A DNA stretch of 64,000 bases from Nocardia bhagyanarayanae (GTDB lineage: Bacteria; Actinomycetota; Actinomycetes; Mycobacteriales; Mycobacteriaceae): the NCBI RefSeq assembly GCF_006716565.1, contig NZ_VFPG01000002.1:434001-498000 (forward strand). The letters run 5' to 3'. Under the pieces are notes generated by a model. It was not told the origin of the DNA. It worked only from the letters and a program-made list of their open reading frames with translations, and searched no databases. Shown here one piece after another: positions 1-7,556 of the stretch (the stretch's first letter is position 1; every line of letters starts with the position of its first letter). The translations under genes were made by a program, and so were the position numbers.

Positions 1-2213
1 CCGAATTGTCCGACAGCTTCCTGGGTTTCGCGACCCGGCTGACCGCGTCGCGGCGCAGCGACGAGGACCAGGAGCAGGTCGCCAAGCTGCTCGTGCACGC
101 CTTCCTCGAAGACATGCGCGACGCGTACCGCAAGCGGCTGTGGCGTCCATCGAGCTGGCGGCGCACCGCCTATCCGGTGGCGCTGCTCAGCGGGGTCGAC
201 GAACACGGCGCCGGTATGCGATTGATCCAGTGGATCAACAACATTCGTAACGAGACCGGGCATTTCGACCCGCTGGTCGTGCTCGCCTGCCTGGATTACG
301 ACCCCGCCCCGCCCGCTGAGCCCACCGAGCCCGACGACGCTCCGGGGCGGACGCCGCAGCTGGCCAGGATCGGCGATCTACAGCACCTCGACACCCTCGA
401 AAGCCTGGTCGACCGCCCGTATTCCGGGCAGCAGCCGGATCCGCTGCAACGCTGGCTGCGCGACATCGACAACATGCGCACCAATCGGTCCGAGCACGCG
501 TGGTTCCTGCCGCTGCGCGTGCGGCTGCCCGATCCGCTCGACGGCCGCGTGCGCGACCCCAGCCTGGCGCACCTCGCGGTGCCGCCGTCGCCGCCGCTCG
601 CCGCCCGCAAGTGGTTCGTCGCGATGTGCGTGCTGATTCCGATCGCGCTGCTGGTGGCCGCCGCTCTGGTCTACATTCCGCCGCTGCGCGGCGCGCCGTG
701 CGCGCACTGGCCGTGGACGCCGGGCATCTCGGTGCAGCAACGCGACGGCGAGTGCGTCGGCTACAGCGACAACGCCGACCAGATCTTCACCGACGACCCG
801 GAGCTGACGGCGATGCAGCGCGAGGTCTTCCGGCTCAACGTCGCCGCCGCCGACGCGCGCCGCGACAACCCGCGACGGCCGATCATCACGCTGGTCTACT
901 TCTCGGGGCTCAGCTACGTGGACACCAACGTGCGGTACCCGCACGCGCAGGTCGAGGAGCTCGCCGGACTCGCGGTGCAGCAGCGCCGCGCGCTGCTCGC
1001 CTCCGACGAGTCCGAACCGCTGCTGCGCGTCGTCGTCGCCAACGGCGGCTCGGACATGCGCCACGCGACGTGGGTGGTGGACCACCAGCTGCGCGGCCTG
1101 CTGAGCGACGAACCGGGCATCCTCGGCGTCGTCGGCATGGATCGCAGCAACGCCGAGACCCGCCGCGCCATCGGACGACTCGGCGAACTCGGCGTTCCGG
1201 TGGTCGCGACGACGCTCTCCGCCGACGGCCTGGAGAAGTCGTCACCGCTGTATTTTCAAGCGGCGCCGAGCAATACGACGCAGGCGAAGTTGATCGCGGA
1301 CTACGTGCAGGGCGCGCGCCATCCGGCGGGCGGGCCGCGCGCGGGTCAGCCGCGCTACAACCAGGTCGCCATCTACCACCCGAAGGCCGACGGCGACATC
1401 TACGTCGAGACTCTTGTCGAAGACCTGCGCGGCGAACTGGAGCGCCGGGGCGTGCCGTACCGCCGCATGGAGTGGACCGAGCAGCAGGAGCTCAATCGCT
1501 TTCCCGCGCCCTGCGAGACAACGGATTTCGATCGCGGCACCCTGCTGTTCTTCGCGGGCCGCAACGACGATTTCGCGACCTTCGCCAAATCGGTCAGCCG
1601 GGGCTGCCTGACCGGTGAGTCGCCCGCCATCCTCGGCAACGACACGGTGACCCGGCTGATCACCGATCAGAAGGCGATGGCGGCGCTGCCCGCCAATCTG
1701 TCGGTCCGCTACGTCGCCAAGGCCGCGCCCGTGATGCTCGGCGGCGCCGAATGCGTCCGCGGCAACGGCGAACTCGGCGACGAGCCGGTCGCCTTCGACT
1801 ACCAGCAGCTGTGCGCCGAGCTGGCCGTGCTGATCGACGACCTGCGCGCCTACCCGCAGATGGCCGACTACCAGCCATCCTGGCCCGGCGACCGGACCGG
1901 ACTCGCCTACGACGTGGTCGGGCTGTTCCTGCGCGCGGTGCGCACCGGGCCGCAGCACACCGACGGTGCGATCAACCGCACCGCCGTGGCGATGCAGCTG
2001 CGCGAGATGGACTATCGCGGCGTCACCGGCACGCTGGGCTTCTCGACCAGCCGGGTCGCGGACGGGTCGTCGATCGCGGTGCTGGTCACGGCGGGCGTCG
2101 GGCAGCCGGGTCCGCAGCAATGCCTGGTGATGTCGCCACGTCCCGCTGAAGGAGACGGGTGTCCGTCGGGGACGAAGAGCGCGTCGGAGGACTGGTCGCC
2201 GCCGCGGCGTTGA
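1..2213 (+). CDS. Membrane-anchored periplasmic-binding-type receptor, 5' end outside window
   Basis: The frame is open from the first codon of the window, so the true start lies upstream; about 736 residues are visible. The first ~200 residues look like the tail of a cytoplasmic domain (short tracts such as NETGHFDP). One hydrophobic segment follows at about residues 202-224. The remaining ~500 residues resemble a type 1 periplasmic ligand-binding fold: a Gly-rich start, VVGMDRSNAETRRAIGRL, then LGVPVVATT and a YDVVGLFLRA end. Actinobacteria have proteins annotated as ABC-transporter substrate-binding that join a cytoplasmic P-loop domain, one TM and an extracytoplasmic receptor; I infer this is one, with the P-loop part off the window. 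No ABC permease or ATPase gene is adjacent, so a sensory role is as likely as transport. The ligand is unknown. Confidence 0.6.
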   Translation, partial: ELSDSFLGFATRLTASRRSDEDQEQVAKLLVHAFLEDMRDAYRKRLWRPSSWRRTAYPVALLSGVDEHGAGMRLIQWINNIRNETGHFDPLVVLACLDYDPAPPAEPTEPDDAPGRTPQLARIGDLQHLDTLESLVDRPYSGQQPDPLQRWLRDIDNMRTNRSEHAWFLPLRVRLPDPLDGRVRDPSLAHLAVPPSPPLAARKWFVAMCVLIPIALLVAAALVYIPPLRGAPCAHWPWTPGISVQQRDGECVGYSDNADQIFTDDPELTAMQREVFRLNVAAADARRDNPRRPIITLVYFSGLSYVDTNVRYPHAQVEELAGLAVQQRRALLASDESEPLLRVVVANGGSDMRHATWVVDHQLRGLLSDEPGILGVVGMDRSNAETRRAIGRLGELGVPVVATTLSADGLEKSSPLYFQAAPSNTTQAKLIADYVQGARHPAGGPRAGQPRYNQVAIYHPKADGDIYVETLVEDLRGELERRGVPYRRMEWTEQQELNRFPAPCETTDFDRGTLLFFAGRNDDFATFAKSVSRGCLTGESPAILGNDTVTRLITDQKAMAALPANLSVRYVAKAAPVMLGGAECVRGNGELGDEPVAFDYQQLCAELAVLIDDLRAYPQMADYQPSWPGDRTGLAYDVVGLFLRAVRTGPQHTDGAINRTAVAMQLREMDYRGVTGTLGFSTSRVADGSSIAVLVTAGVGQPGPQQCLVMSPRPAEGDGCPSGTKSASEDWSPPRR

Positions 2214-2301
2214 GTACGCCGCGGCAGCGCGGATTCGAGCCCGGTGGGATCGCCCTCCGGGCGGTGCGTGTCAGTCAGTGAAAACCGACCGGCGACCGCG
2301 C

Positions 2302-2320
2302 GGTTCCAGGTGTTAGAACC
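2302..2320. promoter_or_regulatory. Inverted repeat upstream of kshA
   Basis: GGTTC and GAACC form 5-bp arms separated by 9 bp, about 80 bp upstream of the kshA ATG. Position and symmetry suit an operator for one of the two regulators next door (IclR or TetR). The spacing does not fit the KstR consensus (AAC-N2-GTT). The arms are short and could be chance. Confidence 0.3.
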
Positions 2321-2399
2321 GGATCGATGCGGCACCGGCGCCGATTCCCAGGCGTCCGGAGGCGATCTCCGCATACCGAGAATCTTCAGGACGGTGGGT

Positions 2400-3548
2400 A
2401 TGAGAACCGTGCAATCCGAGAACCAGGAAACGCGCCGGATCGAAGCCGAGGCGGCGCCGACGCGATTCGCCCGCGGCTGGCACTGCCTGGGGTTGATCAG
2501 GGACTTCGCCGACGGCGAACCGCATGCCATCCAGGCGTTCGGCACCAAGCTGGTGGTGTTCCGCGGCGAAACCGGCGATCTCCACGTCCTCGACGCCTAT
2601 TGCAGGCACATGGGCGGTGACCTGTCGCAGGGACAGGTGAAGGGCGACGCCATCGCCTGCCCGTTCCACGATTGGCGCTGGGGCGGAGACGGCCGCTGCA
2701 AGCAGATCCCCTACGCCCGGCGGGTTCCGCCGCTGGCCCGCACCCGCACCTGGACCACATTGGAACAGGACGGAATGTTGTTCGTGTGGAACGACCCCGA
2801 GGGCAATCCGCCGCCGCCGGAGGTGACGATTCCGCGAATCGAAGGCGCGACCAGCGACGAGTGGACCGATTGGCACTGGTACTCCACCGTGGTGTACACC
2901 AACTGTCGCGAGATCGTGGACAACGTGGTCGACATGGCGCACTTCTACTACGTGCACGGATCGCTGCCCACGTACTTCAAGAACGTCTTCGAAGGGCACA
3001 CGGCCACACAGTATTTCGAGAGCGGCGCCCGGGAGGACCTGCCGGGGCCGGTCGGCAAGCCGCTGCTGCTGGGGAATACCTCCATCGCCTCCTACCACGG
3101 TCCATCGTTCATGATCGACGACCTGACCTACCACTACGAGAACGGCGACTACCACTCGGTCCTGCTCAACTGCCACTACCCGATCGACGCGAATTCCTTT
3201 GTGCTGCAGTACGGCATCATCGTGAAGAAGGAGGCCGGGGTGTCCGCCGAGGAGGCCGAGGCCACCGCGCGGTCGCTCGGCGACTGGGTCAAGCTCGGCT
3301 TCGAGCAGGACGTGGAGATCTGGAAGAACAAGGCGCGCATCGACAATCCGCTGCTGTGCGAGGAGGACGGCCCCGTCTATCAGCTGCGCCGCTGGTATCA
3401 GCAGTTCTACGTCGACGTCGCCGATGTCCGACCGGAGATGGTGGACCGTTTCGAATTCGAGCTCGACACCTCCCGCGCGCTGGAGACCTGGCGCGGCGAG
3501 ATTCGCGCGAACCTGGAGAACGGGGCCGCCGAAACGGCGCGGTCGTGA
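2400..3548 (+). CDS. kshA: 3-ketosteroid 9-alpha-monooxygenase, oxygenase component
   Basis: Rieske non-haem iron oxygenase that 9-alpha-hydroxylates 3-ketosteroids (androstenedione, androstadienedione or CoA thioesters); with KstD this opens ring B. The chosen ATG at 2400 gives 382 residues, the usual KshA length; a longer reading from 2244 is possible but unsupported. Rieske ligands are C68-x-H70 and C87-x2-H90. The catalytic iron site is N175, D178, H181, H186 and D304, in line with the known KshA iron ligands. The stretch QIPYARRVPPLARTR is typical of KshA. The reductase KshB is not in the window, so electrons must come from elsewhere. An IclR gene, a TetR gene and an HsaA-like gene follow on the same strand, suggesting a secondary steroid cluster. 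Substrate preference cannot be read from sequence. Confidence 0.92.
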   Translation: MRTVQSENQETRRIEAEAAPTRFARGWHCLGLIRDFADGEPHAIQAFGTKLVVFRGETGDLHVLDAYCRHMGGDLSQGQVKGDAIACPFHDWRWGGDGRCKQIPYARRVPPLARTRTWTTLEQDGMLFVWNDPEGNPPPPEVTIPRIEGATSDEWTDWHWYSTVVYTNCREIVDNVVDMAHFYYVHGSLPTYFKNVFEGHTATQYFESGAREDLPGPVGKPLLLGNTSIASYHGPSFMIDDLTYHYENGDYHSVLLNCHYPIDANSFVLQYGIIVKKEAGVSAEEAEATARSLGDWVKLGFEQDVEIWKNKARIDNPLLCEEDGPVYQLRRWYQQFYVDVADVRPEMVDRFEFELDTSRALETWRGEIRANLENGAAETARS

Positions 3549-3675
3549 TCGATCACATCGACCAGCTGCTGCGCGATGCGCCCACGGTCGGGCCGCACTA
3601 CGCGCCGTCGACGCGAAATCGTTCCACTCACCGAAACCGATACCCCGATCAGGGGAGCCGGGATTGTTACCGTCG

Positions 3676-3695
3676 AACTGGTATCAATTTCAGTT
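3676..3695. promoter_or_regulatory. Inverted repeat before the IclR gene
   Basis: AACTG-N10-CAGTT lies 15 bp upstream of the IclR start codon in an A/T-rich patch that stands out from its surroundings. IclR proteins commonly bind palindromes near their own start, so autoregulation is plausible. Inferred from position only. Confidence 0.4.
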
Positions 3696-3709
3696 TTAAG
3701 GTGGGTGCG

Positions 3710-4534
3710 ATGCCCTCAGCATCGAGTACGCACGCCCGGACCACATCCGAGCAACAGATGCTGCCGCCATCGATGATCGAACGGGTCACGTTGATCCTGG
3801 ACGTGTTCGAGCGTCCGCAAACACGCAGGACTCTCGAACAGGTCGCGCAGCGAACCCGGCTGCCCCGATCGACGGCGTACCGGATCCTGGAACAGCTGGT
3901 GCGCATGAACTGGTTGCACCGCGACGAGAACTGCTACCGGCTCGGCCGGCGTTCGCTGGGGCTCGGCGGTCGCGAGTCCGCGCACGGTGCGTTGCGCGCG
4001 GCGGCGGCCCCGGTCCTGCACGACCTCGCGCTGCGCACCGGGCTGGTCGTGCACCTGGCGGTATTGGACGGCACCGACGTCTACTACCTGGACAAGGTCG
4101 GCGGGCGCACGGTGCTCGACGTGCCATCGCGGGTGGGCGGGCGAGCGCCCGCGCACTGCACCGCGCTCGGCAAGTCCATGCTGGCCTGGCTGGAGCCCGA
4201 GGACATCGACGCCGAGTACAGCGGCGGTCTGCGGCGGCGCACGAACCGCAGCATCGGCGACCTGGACACGCTACACAGGCAGCTCGGCTTCGTCCGCACC
4301 GCCAACGGCCTGGCGTTCGAACGCGGCGAATGCGTGCCCGGCATCGGCTGCGCCGGTTACGCACTGCGCGGACCGGACGGACCGGTGGGCGCCATCTCGA
4401 CGGTGTGCGGCACCGCCACGCCGCTGAATCGCGTCGCTCCGCTGCTCGTCGGCGCCGCCCGCACCATCACCCGTGAATTGTTCGGCTGTCCAGGTGCGCT
4501 CGAAAGATGGGAAGACAGTGGCTCGAATCGCTGA
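3710..4534 (+). CDS. IclR-family transcriptional regulator
   Basis: 274 residues from the ATG at 3710. An N-terminal winged helix-turn-helix (about residues 25-85; RLPRSTAYRILEQL is the recognition helix region) precedes the IclR effector-binding domain (GLVVHLAVLDGTDVYYL, then CTALGKSMLAWL and a YALRGPDGPVGAIS end). IclR proteins sense small acids or aromatic intermediates and act as dimers or tetramers. It sits 161 bp after kshA, and its end overlaps the following TetR gene by 17 bp, so the two regulators are probably co-translated. The likely targets are kshA, itself and the HsaA-like gene. The ORF is open far upstream out of register with kshA; that extension is not coding. Confidence 0.88.
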   Translation: MPSASSTHARTTSEQQMLPPSMIERVTLILDVFERPQTRRTLEQVAQRTRLPRSTAYRILEQLVRMNWLHRDENCYRLGRRSLGLGGRESAHGALRAAAAPVLHDLALRTGLVVHLAVLDGTDVYYLDKVGGRTVLDVPSRVGGRAPAHCTALGKSMLAWLEPEDIDAEYSGGLRRRTNRSIGDLDTLHRQLGFVRTANGLAFERGECVPGIGCAGYALRGPDGPVGAISTVCGTATPLNRVAPLLVGAARTITRELFGCPGALERWEDSGSNR

Positions 4535-5117
4535 GGTTCGGCCACCGGCCGCACCCGTCTCGCGACGCCAGGTGGAGCGGCGCGACCGAATCCTCGACGC
4601 GGCGGCCGAATTGGGCGCGACCGCCGACTTCGAGCGCGTGCAGATGCTCGACGTCGCCAGGCGGGCCGAGGTCGCGGTCGCCACCCTCTACCGCTATTTC
4701 CCGTCCAAGACAAACCTTTTCGCCGCGGTGTTCGACGCCCACATCGATCGGTTCGTCGCATGGAACTGGACGCACTCCGGCGGCGACCCGGTGGAGGATC
4801 TGGGTGAGAAGCTGGTCGTGCTGAGCCGCGACCTGCTGAGCCGGCCCCGGTTGTGCGCCGCGATGATGCACGCCGCCGCGGCGAGCTACGTGTCCAGTCC
4901 GCCGGACGGCGGGCGGACGGCGGATCCGGCCATCGTCCGCGCCATCGTCGGCACGCTCGGTGAGCGGATCGACGCCGATCCTGGGGTGATCCGGCTGCTC
5001 GTCTACAGCTGGTGGGGCGTGCTCGTGTCCAGCCTCAATCAGAAGATCGCGCCCGAGCTCGCGGAATCCGATCTGCGCCTGGCCACTCGGTTGATCCTCG
5101 CCCGGCACCACCGATAG
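4518..5117 (+). CDS. TetR-family regulator, KstR-like N-terminus
   Basis: 199 residues from a GTG at 4518 with a purine-rich stretch before it; an upstream ATG at 4473 is also in frame. The HTH region (about residues 20-65) contains ERRDRILDAAAEL, DVARRAEVAVATLY and RYFPSKTNLFAAV, the layout seen in KstR-type steroid repressors. The C-terminal ligand domain is less conserved. It overlaps the IclR gene end and is followed 62 bp later by an HsaA-like oxygenase. I infer control of this local steroid cluster, perhaps by a CoA-linked intermediate. Whether it is a second KstR or an unrelated TetR cannot be settled by eye. Confidence 0.8.
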   Translation: MARIAEVRPPAAPVSRRQVERRDRILDAAAELGATADFERVQMLDVARRAEVAVATLYRYFPSKTNLFAAVFDAHIDRFVAWNWTHSGGDPVEDLGEKLVVLSRDLLSRPRLCAAMMHAAAASYVSSPPDGGRTADPAIVRAIVGTLGERIDADPGVIRLLVYSWWGVLVSSLNQKIAPELAESDLRLATRLILARHHR

Positions 5118-5179
5118 CGAACCCTCGAGCAACACCCGCTACTCGGCGGGCTTTCTCACAAAACAATTCGGAGGAACAT

Positions 5180-6367
5180 ATGTCGCACGATGCGGAGCGT
5201 CGCGTAGCGGATATCGCCGATCGGCTGGCCGCGACCGCGGCCGACAGCGAGCGATTGGGCAGGCTGTCGGACGAGAGCGTCGCCCTGATCCGGGAAGCGG
5301 GGGTGATGCGGATGCTGCAGCCCACCGAGTTCGGCGGCCGGGCCGCGCATCCCCGCGAGTTCGCCGAGGCGGTCATGGCGGTGGCGGCGCACTGCGGGTC
5401 CGCGGGCTGGGTGTGCGGTGTGGGCGGCGTCCATCCTTGGGAGATGGCCCTGATGGATCGCCGTCTGCAACAAGAGGTCTGGGGCGAGAACCAGGAAACG
5501 TGGATCGCCTCGCCGTACGCGGCGCAGGGCGTGGCCACGCCGATGGAGGGCGGCTACATTCTCCGCGGCCGCTGGAACTTCTCCTCCGGCACCGATCACT
5601 GCGACTGGATCTTCCTCGGCGCGCTGGTGGGCGACGCCGAGGGCAGGCCCGCGCAGCCGCCGCGGGTGCTGCACGTGGTGCTTCCCCGCTCCGACTACAC
5701 CATCGTCGACGATTCCTGGGACGTCGTCGGCCTGTGCGGCACGGGCAGCAAGGACGTCGTCGTCGAGGGCGCGTTCATTCCGGACTACCGGACGATCGAC
5801 GCCGACGAGGTCGCCGAGGGCGAGCGCGCCGCCGAGCGCGCCGGACGCACCGAAACCGTGTACAAGCTGCCGTTCTGGGCGATGTTCCCGCTGGGCATCA
5901 CCGCCGCCGTCATCGGCATCGCCGAGGGCGCGCTCGCGGCTCATCTGGATTATCAGCGCGAGCGGGTCACCGCCATGGGCACCAAGATCAGAGACGATCC
6001 GTACGTGCTCTACGCGATCTCCGAGGCGGCCACGGAGATCGCGGCGTCGCGCACGCAGCTGCTGGACGGCATCAGCCGCCTCTACGACCGCGTCGACGCC
6101 GGCGAACAGGTGACCTTCGCGGACCGATCCATCGTGCGCCGCAACCAGACTCGCTGCGCTTGGCGCGCCGTCGACGCGGTGGACGAGATCTTCGCCCGCT
6201 CCGGCGGCAACGCCGCCCGCAGAAGCGGTGTGCTGCAGCGCTTCTGGCGTGACGCCCACGTCGGATTGCAGCACGCCATCCACACCCCCGGGTCGATCTA
6301 TCACTCCACGGCGCTCACCTCGATGGGTGTGGAAGTGCCCGACGGCCCGCTGCGCAAACTCATCTGA
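5180..6367 (+). CDS. HsaA-like flavin-dependent monooxygenase (acyl-CoA dehydrogenase fold)
   Basis: 395 residues; the ATG at 5180 follows a strong GGAGGA ribosome site. The protein has the acyl-CoA dehydrogenase fold used by two-component flavin hydroxylases: an N-terminal helical domain (SDESVALIREAGVMRML), a beta domain (GGYILRGRWNFSSGTDHCDW, then GTGSKDVVVEGAFIPDYR), and a C-terminal helical domain ending in DAHVGLQHAIHTPGSIYH. This matches HsaA, the oxygenase that hydroxylates 3-HSA in steroid ring A/B degradation using reduced flavin from HsaB. No HsaB, HsaC or HsaD gene is adjacent, so it may be a paralogue acting on a related phenol. Its position beside kshA supports a steroid role. 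Confidence 0.82.
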   Translation: MSHDAERRVADIADRLAATAADSERLGRLSDESVALIREAGVMRMLQPTEFGGRAAHPREFAEAVMAVAAHCGSAGWVCGVGGVHPWEMALMDRRLQQEVWGENQETWIASPYAAQGVATPMEGGYILRGRWNFSSGTDHCDWIFLGALVGDAEGRPAQPPRVLHVVLPRSDYTIVDDSWDVVGLCGTGSKDVVVEGAFIPDYRTIDADEVAEGERAAERAGRTETVYKLPFWAMFPLGITAAVIGIAEGALAAHLDYQRERVTAMGTKIRDDPYVLYAISEAATEIAASRTQLLDGISRLYDRVDAGEQVTFADRSIVRRNQTRCAWRAVDAVDEIFARSGGNAARRSGVLQRFWRDAHVGLQHAIHTPGSIYHSTALTSMGVEVPDGPLRKLI

Positions 6368-6374
6368 GCGTCTG

Positions 6375-6380
6375 TATAGT
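6375..6380 (+). promoter_or_regulatory. Probable -10 box for terC leader
   Basis: TATAGT lies just after the HsaA-like stop codon and 7 bp before the first helix of the candidate riboswitch. This gives a transcription start near 6387. No convincing -35 element is visible. Confidence 0.5.
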
Positions 6381-6386
6381 GGGCCC

Positions 6387-6535
6387 GGTGGAGGGGAGTA
6401 TTCCCCCGACGTCGACCCCGTCAGTACGGATCCGCCGCGGATCCCGGGGTGGCGGCCCGGCCCCGATTCGATGCGGCCGGGTGGAAGAGACCTCCGGTAG
6501 CGACGCATGTCGTCGCGGATGCCGGAGGTTCCGTC
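6387..6535 (+). ncRNA. Candidate manganese (yybP-ykoY type) riboswitch leader of terC
   Basis: The leader opens with GGGGAGTA (6393-6400) and has a CCGTCAGTACGG element at 6418-6429 and GAAGAGACC at 6484-6492, the conserved blocks of yybP-ykoY RNAs as I recall them. P1 would pair GTGGAGG (6388-6394) with CCTCC (6491-6495). The same CCTCCGG (6491-6497) can instead pair with CCGGAGG (6522-6528), enclosing an inner GCGAC/GTCGC stem. That second partner contains the GGAGG ribosome site 7 bp before the terC GTG. Mn2+ binding should stabilise P1 and free the ribosome site. TerC-family transporters are a known class of targets for this riboswitch. Pairing was traced by hand. Confidence 0.75.
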
Positions 6536-7507
6536 GTGGATGTTTCGTCGACCCTGTGGGTCGCCACCATCGTGGTGCTCGGCGCGTTGATCGCCGTCGA
6601 CTTCTTCATCGGGCGCAAGCCGCACGAGGTGTCGTTGAAGGAAGCCGGGATCTGGACCGTGGTCTGGATCGCGCTCGCCGTGCTGTTCGGGGTCGGGCTC
6701 TGGGTGTTCGCGGGCGGGCAGCCCGCGGGTGAGTTCTTCGCGGGCTTCGTCACCGAGAAGTCCCTCAGCGTGGACAACCTGTTCGTCTTCGTCCTGATCA
6801 TGGCGAAATTCGCGGTGCCGTCGAAGTATCAGCAGCGGGTGCTGCTGATCGGCGTGCTCCTCGCGCTCGTGCTGCGCGGTGTGTTCATCGCCGCGGGCGC
6901 CACGCTGGTCGCCAGTTTCTCCTGGATCTTCTACCTGTTCGGCGCCTTCCTGGTGTGGACCGCCTGGAAGCTGATCAAGGAGGCGCGCGCAGGCGGTTCG
7001 GAGGAGGAATGGGAGGAGAACCGCCTGCTGAAGAGTCTGGAGCGGCGCTTCGGCGTTGCCGACCGGTACCACGGCACCAAGCTGTGGGTGATGCGCGACG
7101 GCAAGCGGATCATGACGCCGATGCTGGTGGTCATCCTGGCGATCGGCACCGCCGACCTGATGTTCGCGGTGGACTCCATTCCGGCCATCTTCGGCCTCAC
7201 CCAGAACCCGTACATCGTCTTCACCGCCAACGCCTTCGCGCTGATGGGTCTGCGCCAGCTGTACTTCCTCATCGGCGGACTGCTCACCAAGCTCGTCCAC
7301 CTGAGCTACGGCCTCTCGGCCATCCTCGGCTTCATCGGCGTCAAACTGTTCCTGCACGCGCTGCACGAGTCGGGCGTCGCGGTGCCGGAGATCTCCATCG
7401 GCGTCTCGCTCGCCGTGATCGCCGGCGTGCTGACGGTGACCACGGTCTCCAGCCTGATCGCGACCAAGCGTCAGGAGCGCGCGGAACTCACCGCTCCGCG
7501 AAGCTGA
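6536..7507 (+). CDS. TerC-family integral membrane protein, probable manganese exporter
   Basis: 323 residues from the GTG at 6536, which has GGAGG 7 bp upstream; the ORF is open further upstream through the leader RNA. It has about 7-8 hydrophobic segments and the TerC signature acidic residues in membrane regions: VDFFIGRK early, EKSLSVDNLFVF (about residues 75-86) and ADLMFAVDSIPAI near residue 210. TerC proteins such as Alx and MeeY export Mn2+ or metallate secreted proteins. The riboswitch-like leader supports a metal role. It is followed by a GC-rich hairpin shared with the convergent amidase gene. Confidence 0.9.
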   Translation: MDVSSTLWVATIVVLGALIAVDFFIGRKPHEVSLKEAGIWTVVWIALAVLFGVGLWVFAGGQPAGEFFAGFVTEKSLSVDNLFVFVLIMAKFAVPSKYQQRVLLIGVLLALVLRGVFIAAGATLVASFSWIFYLFGAFLVWTAWKLIKEARAGGSEEEWEENRLLKSLERRFGVADRYHGTKLWVMRDGKRIMTPMLVVILAIGTADLMFAVDSIPAIFGLTQNPYIVFTANAFALMGLRQLYFLIGGLLTKLVHLSYGLSAILGFIGVKLFLHALHESGVAVPEISIGVSLAVIAGVLTVTTVSSLIATKRQERAELTAPRS

Positions 7508-7514
7508 CCATCCC

Positions 7515-7545
7515 GCCCGGGCCGAGCGGCCGGCCCGGCCCGGGC
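7515..7545. terminator. GC-rich hairpin between terC and amidase
   Basis: GCCCGGGCC and GGCCCGGGC form 9-bp perfect arms around a 13-nt loop in the 49 bp between two convergent stop codons. No T tract follows on either strand, so termination may need help; it could serve both directions. Confidence 0.5.
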
Positions 7546-7556
7546 GCCCCCGACGC

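Noticed and set aside
2302..2320. KstR box upstream of kshA
   Set aside because: The GGTTC/GAACC arms are 9 bp apart and lack AAC-N2-GTT, so they do not fit KstR; listed only as a generic inverted repeat.
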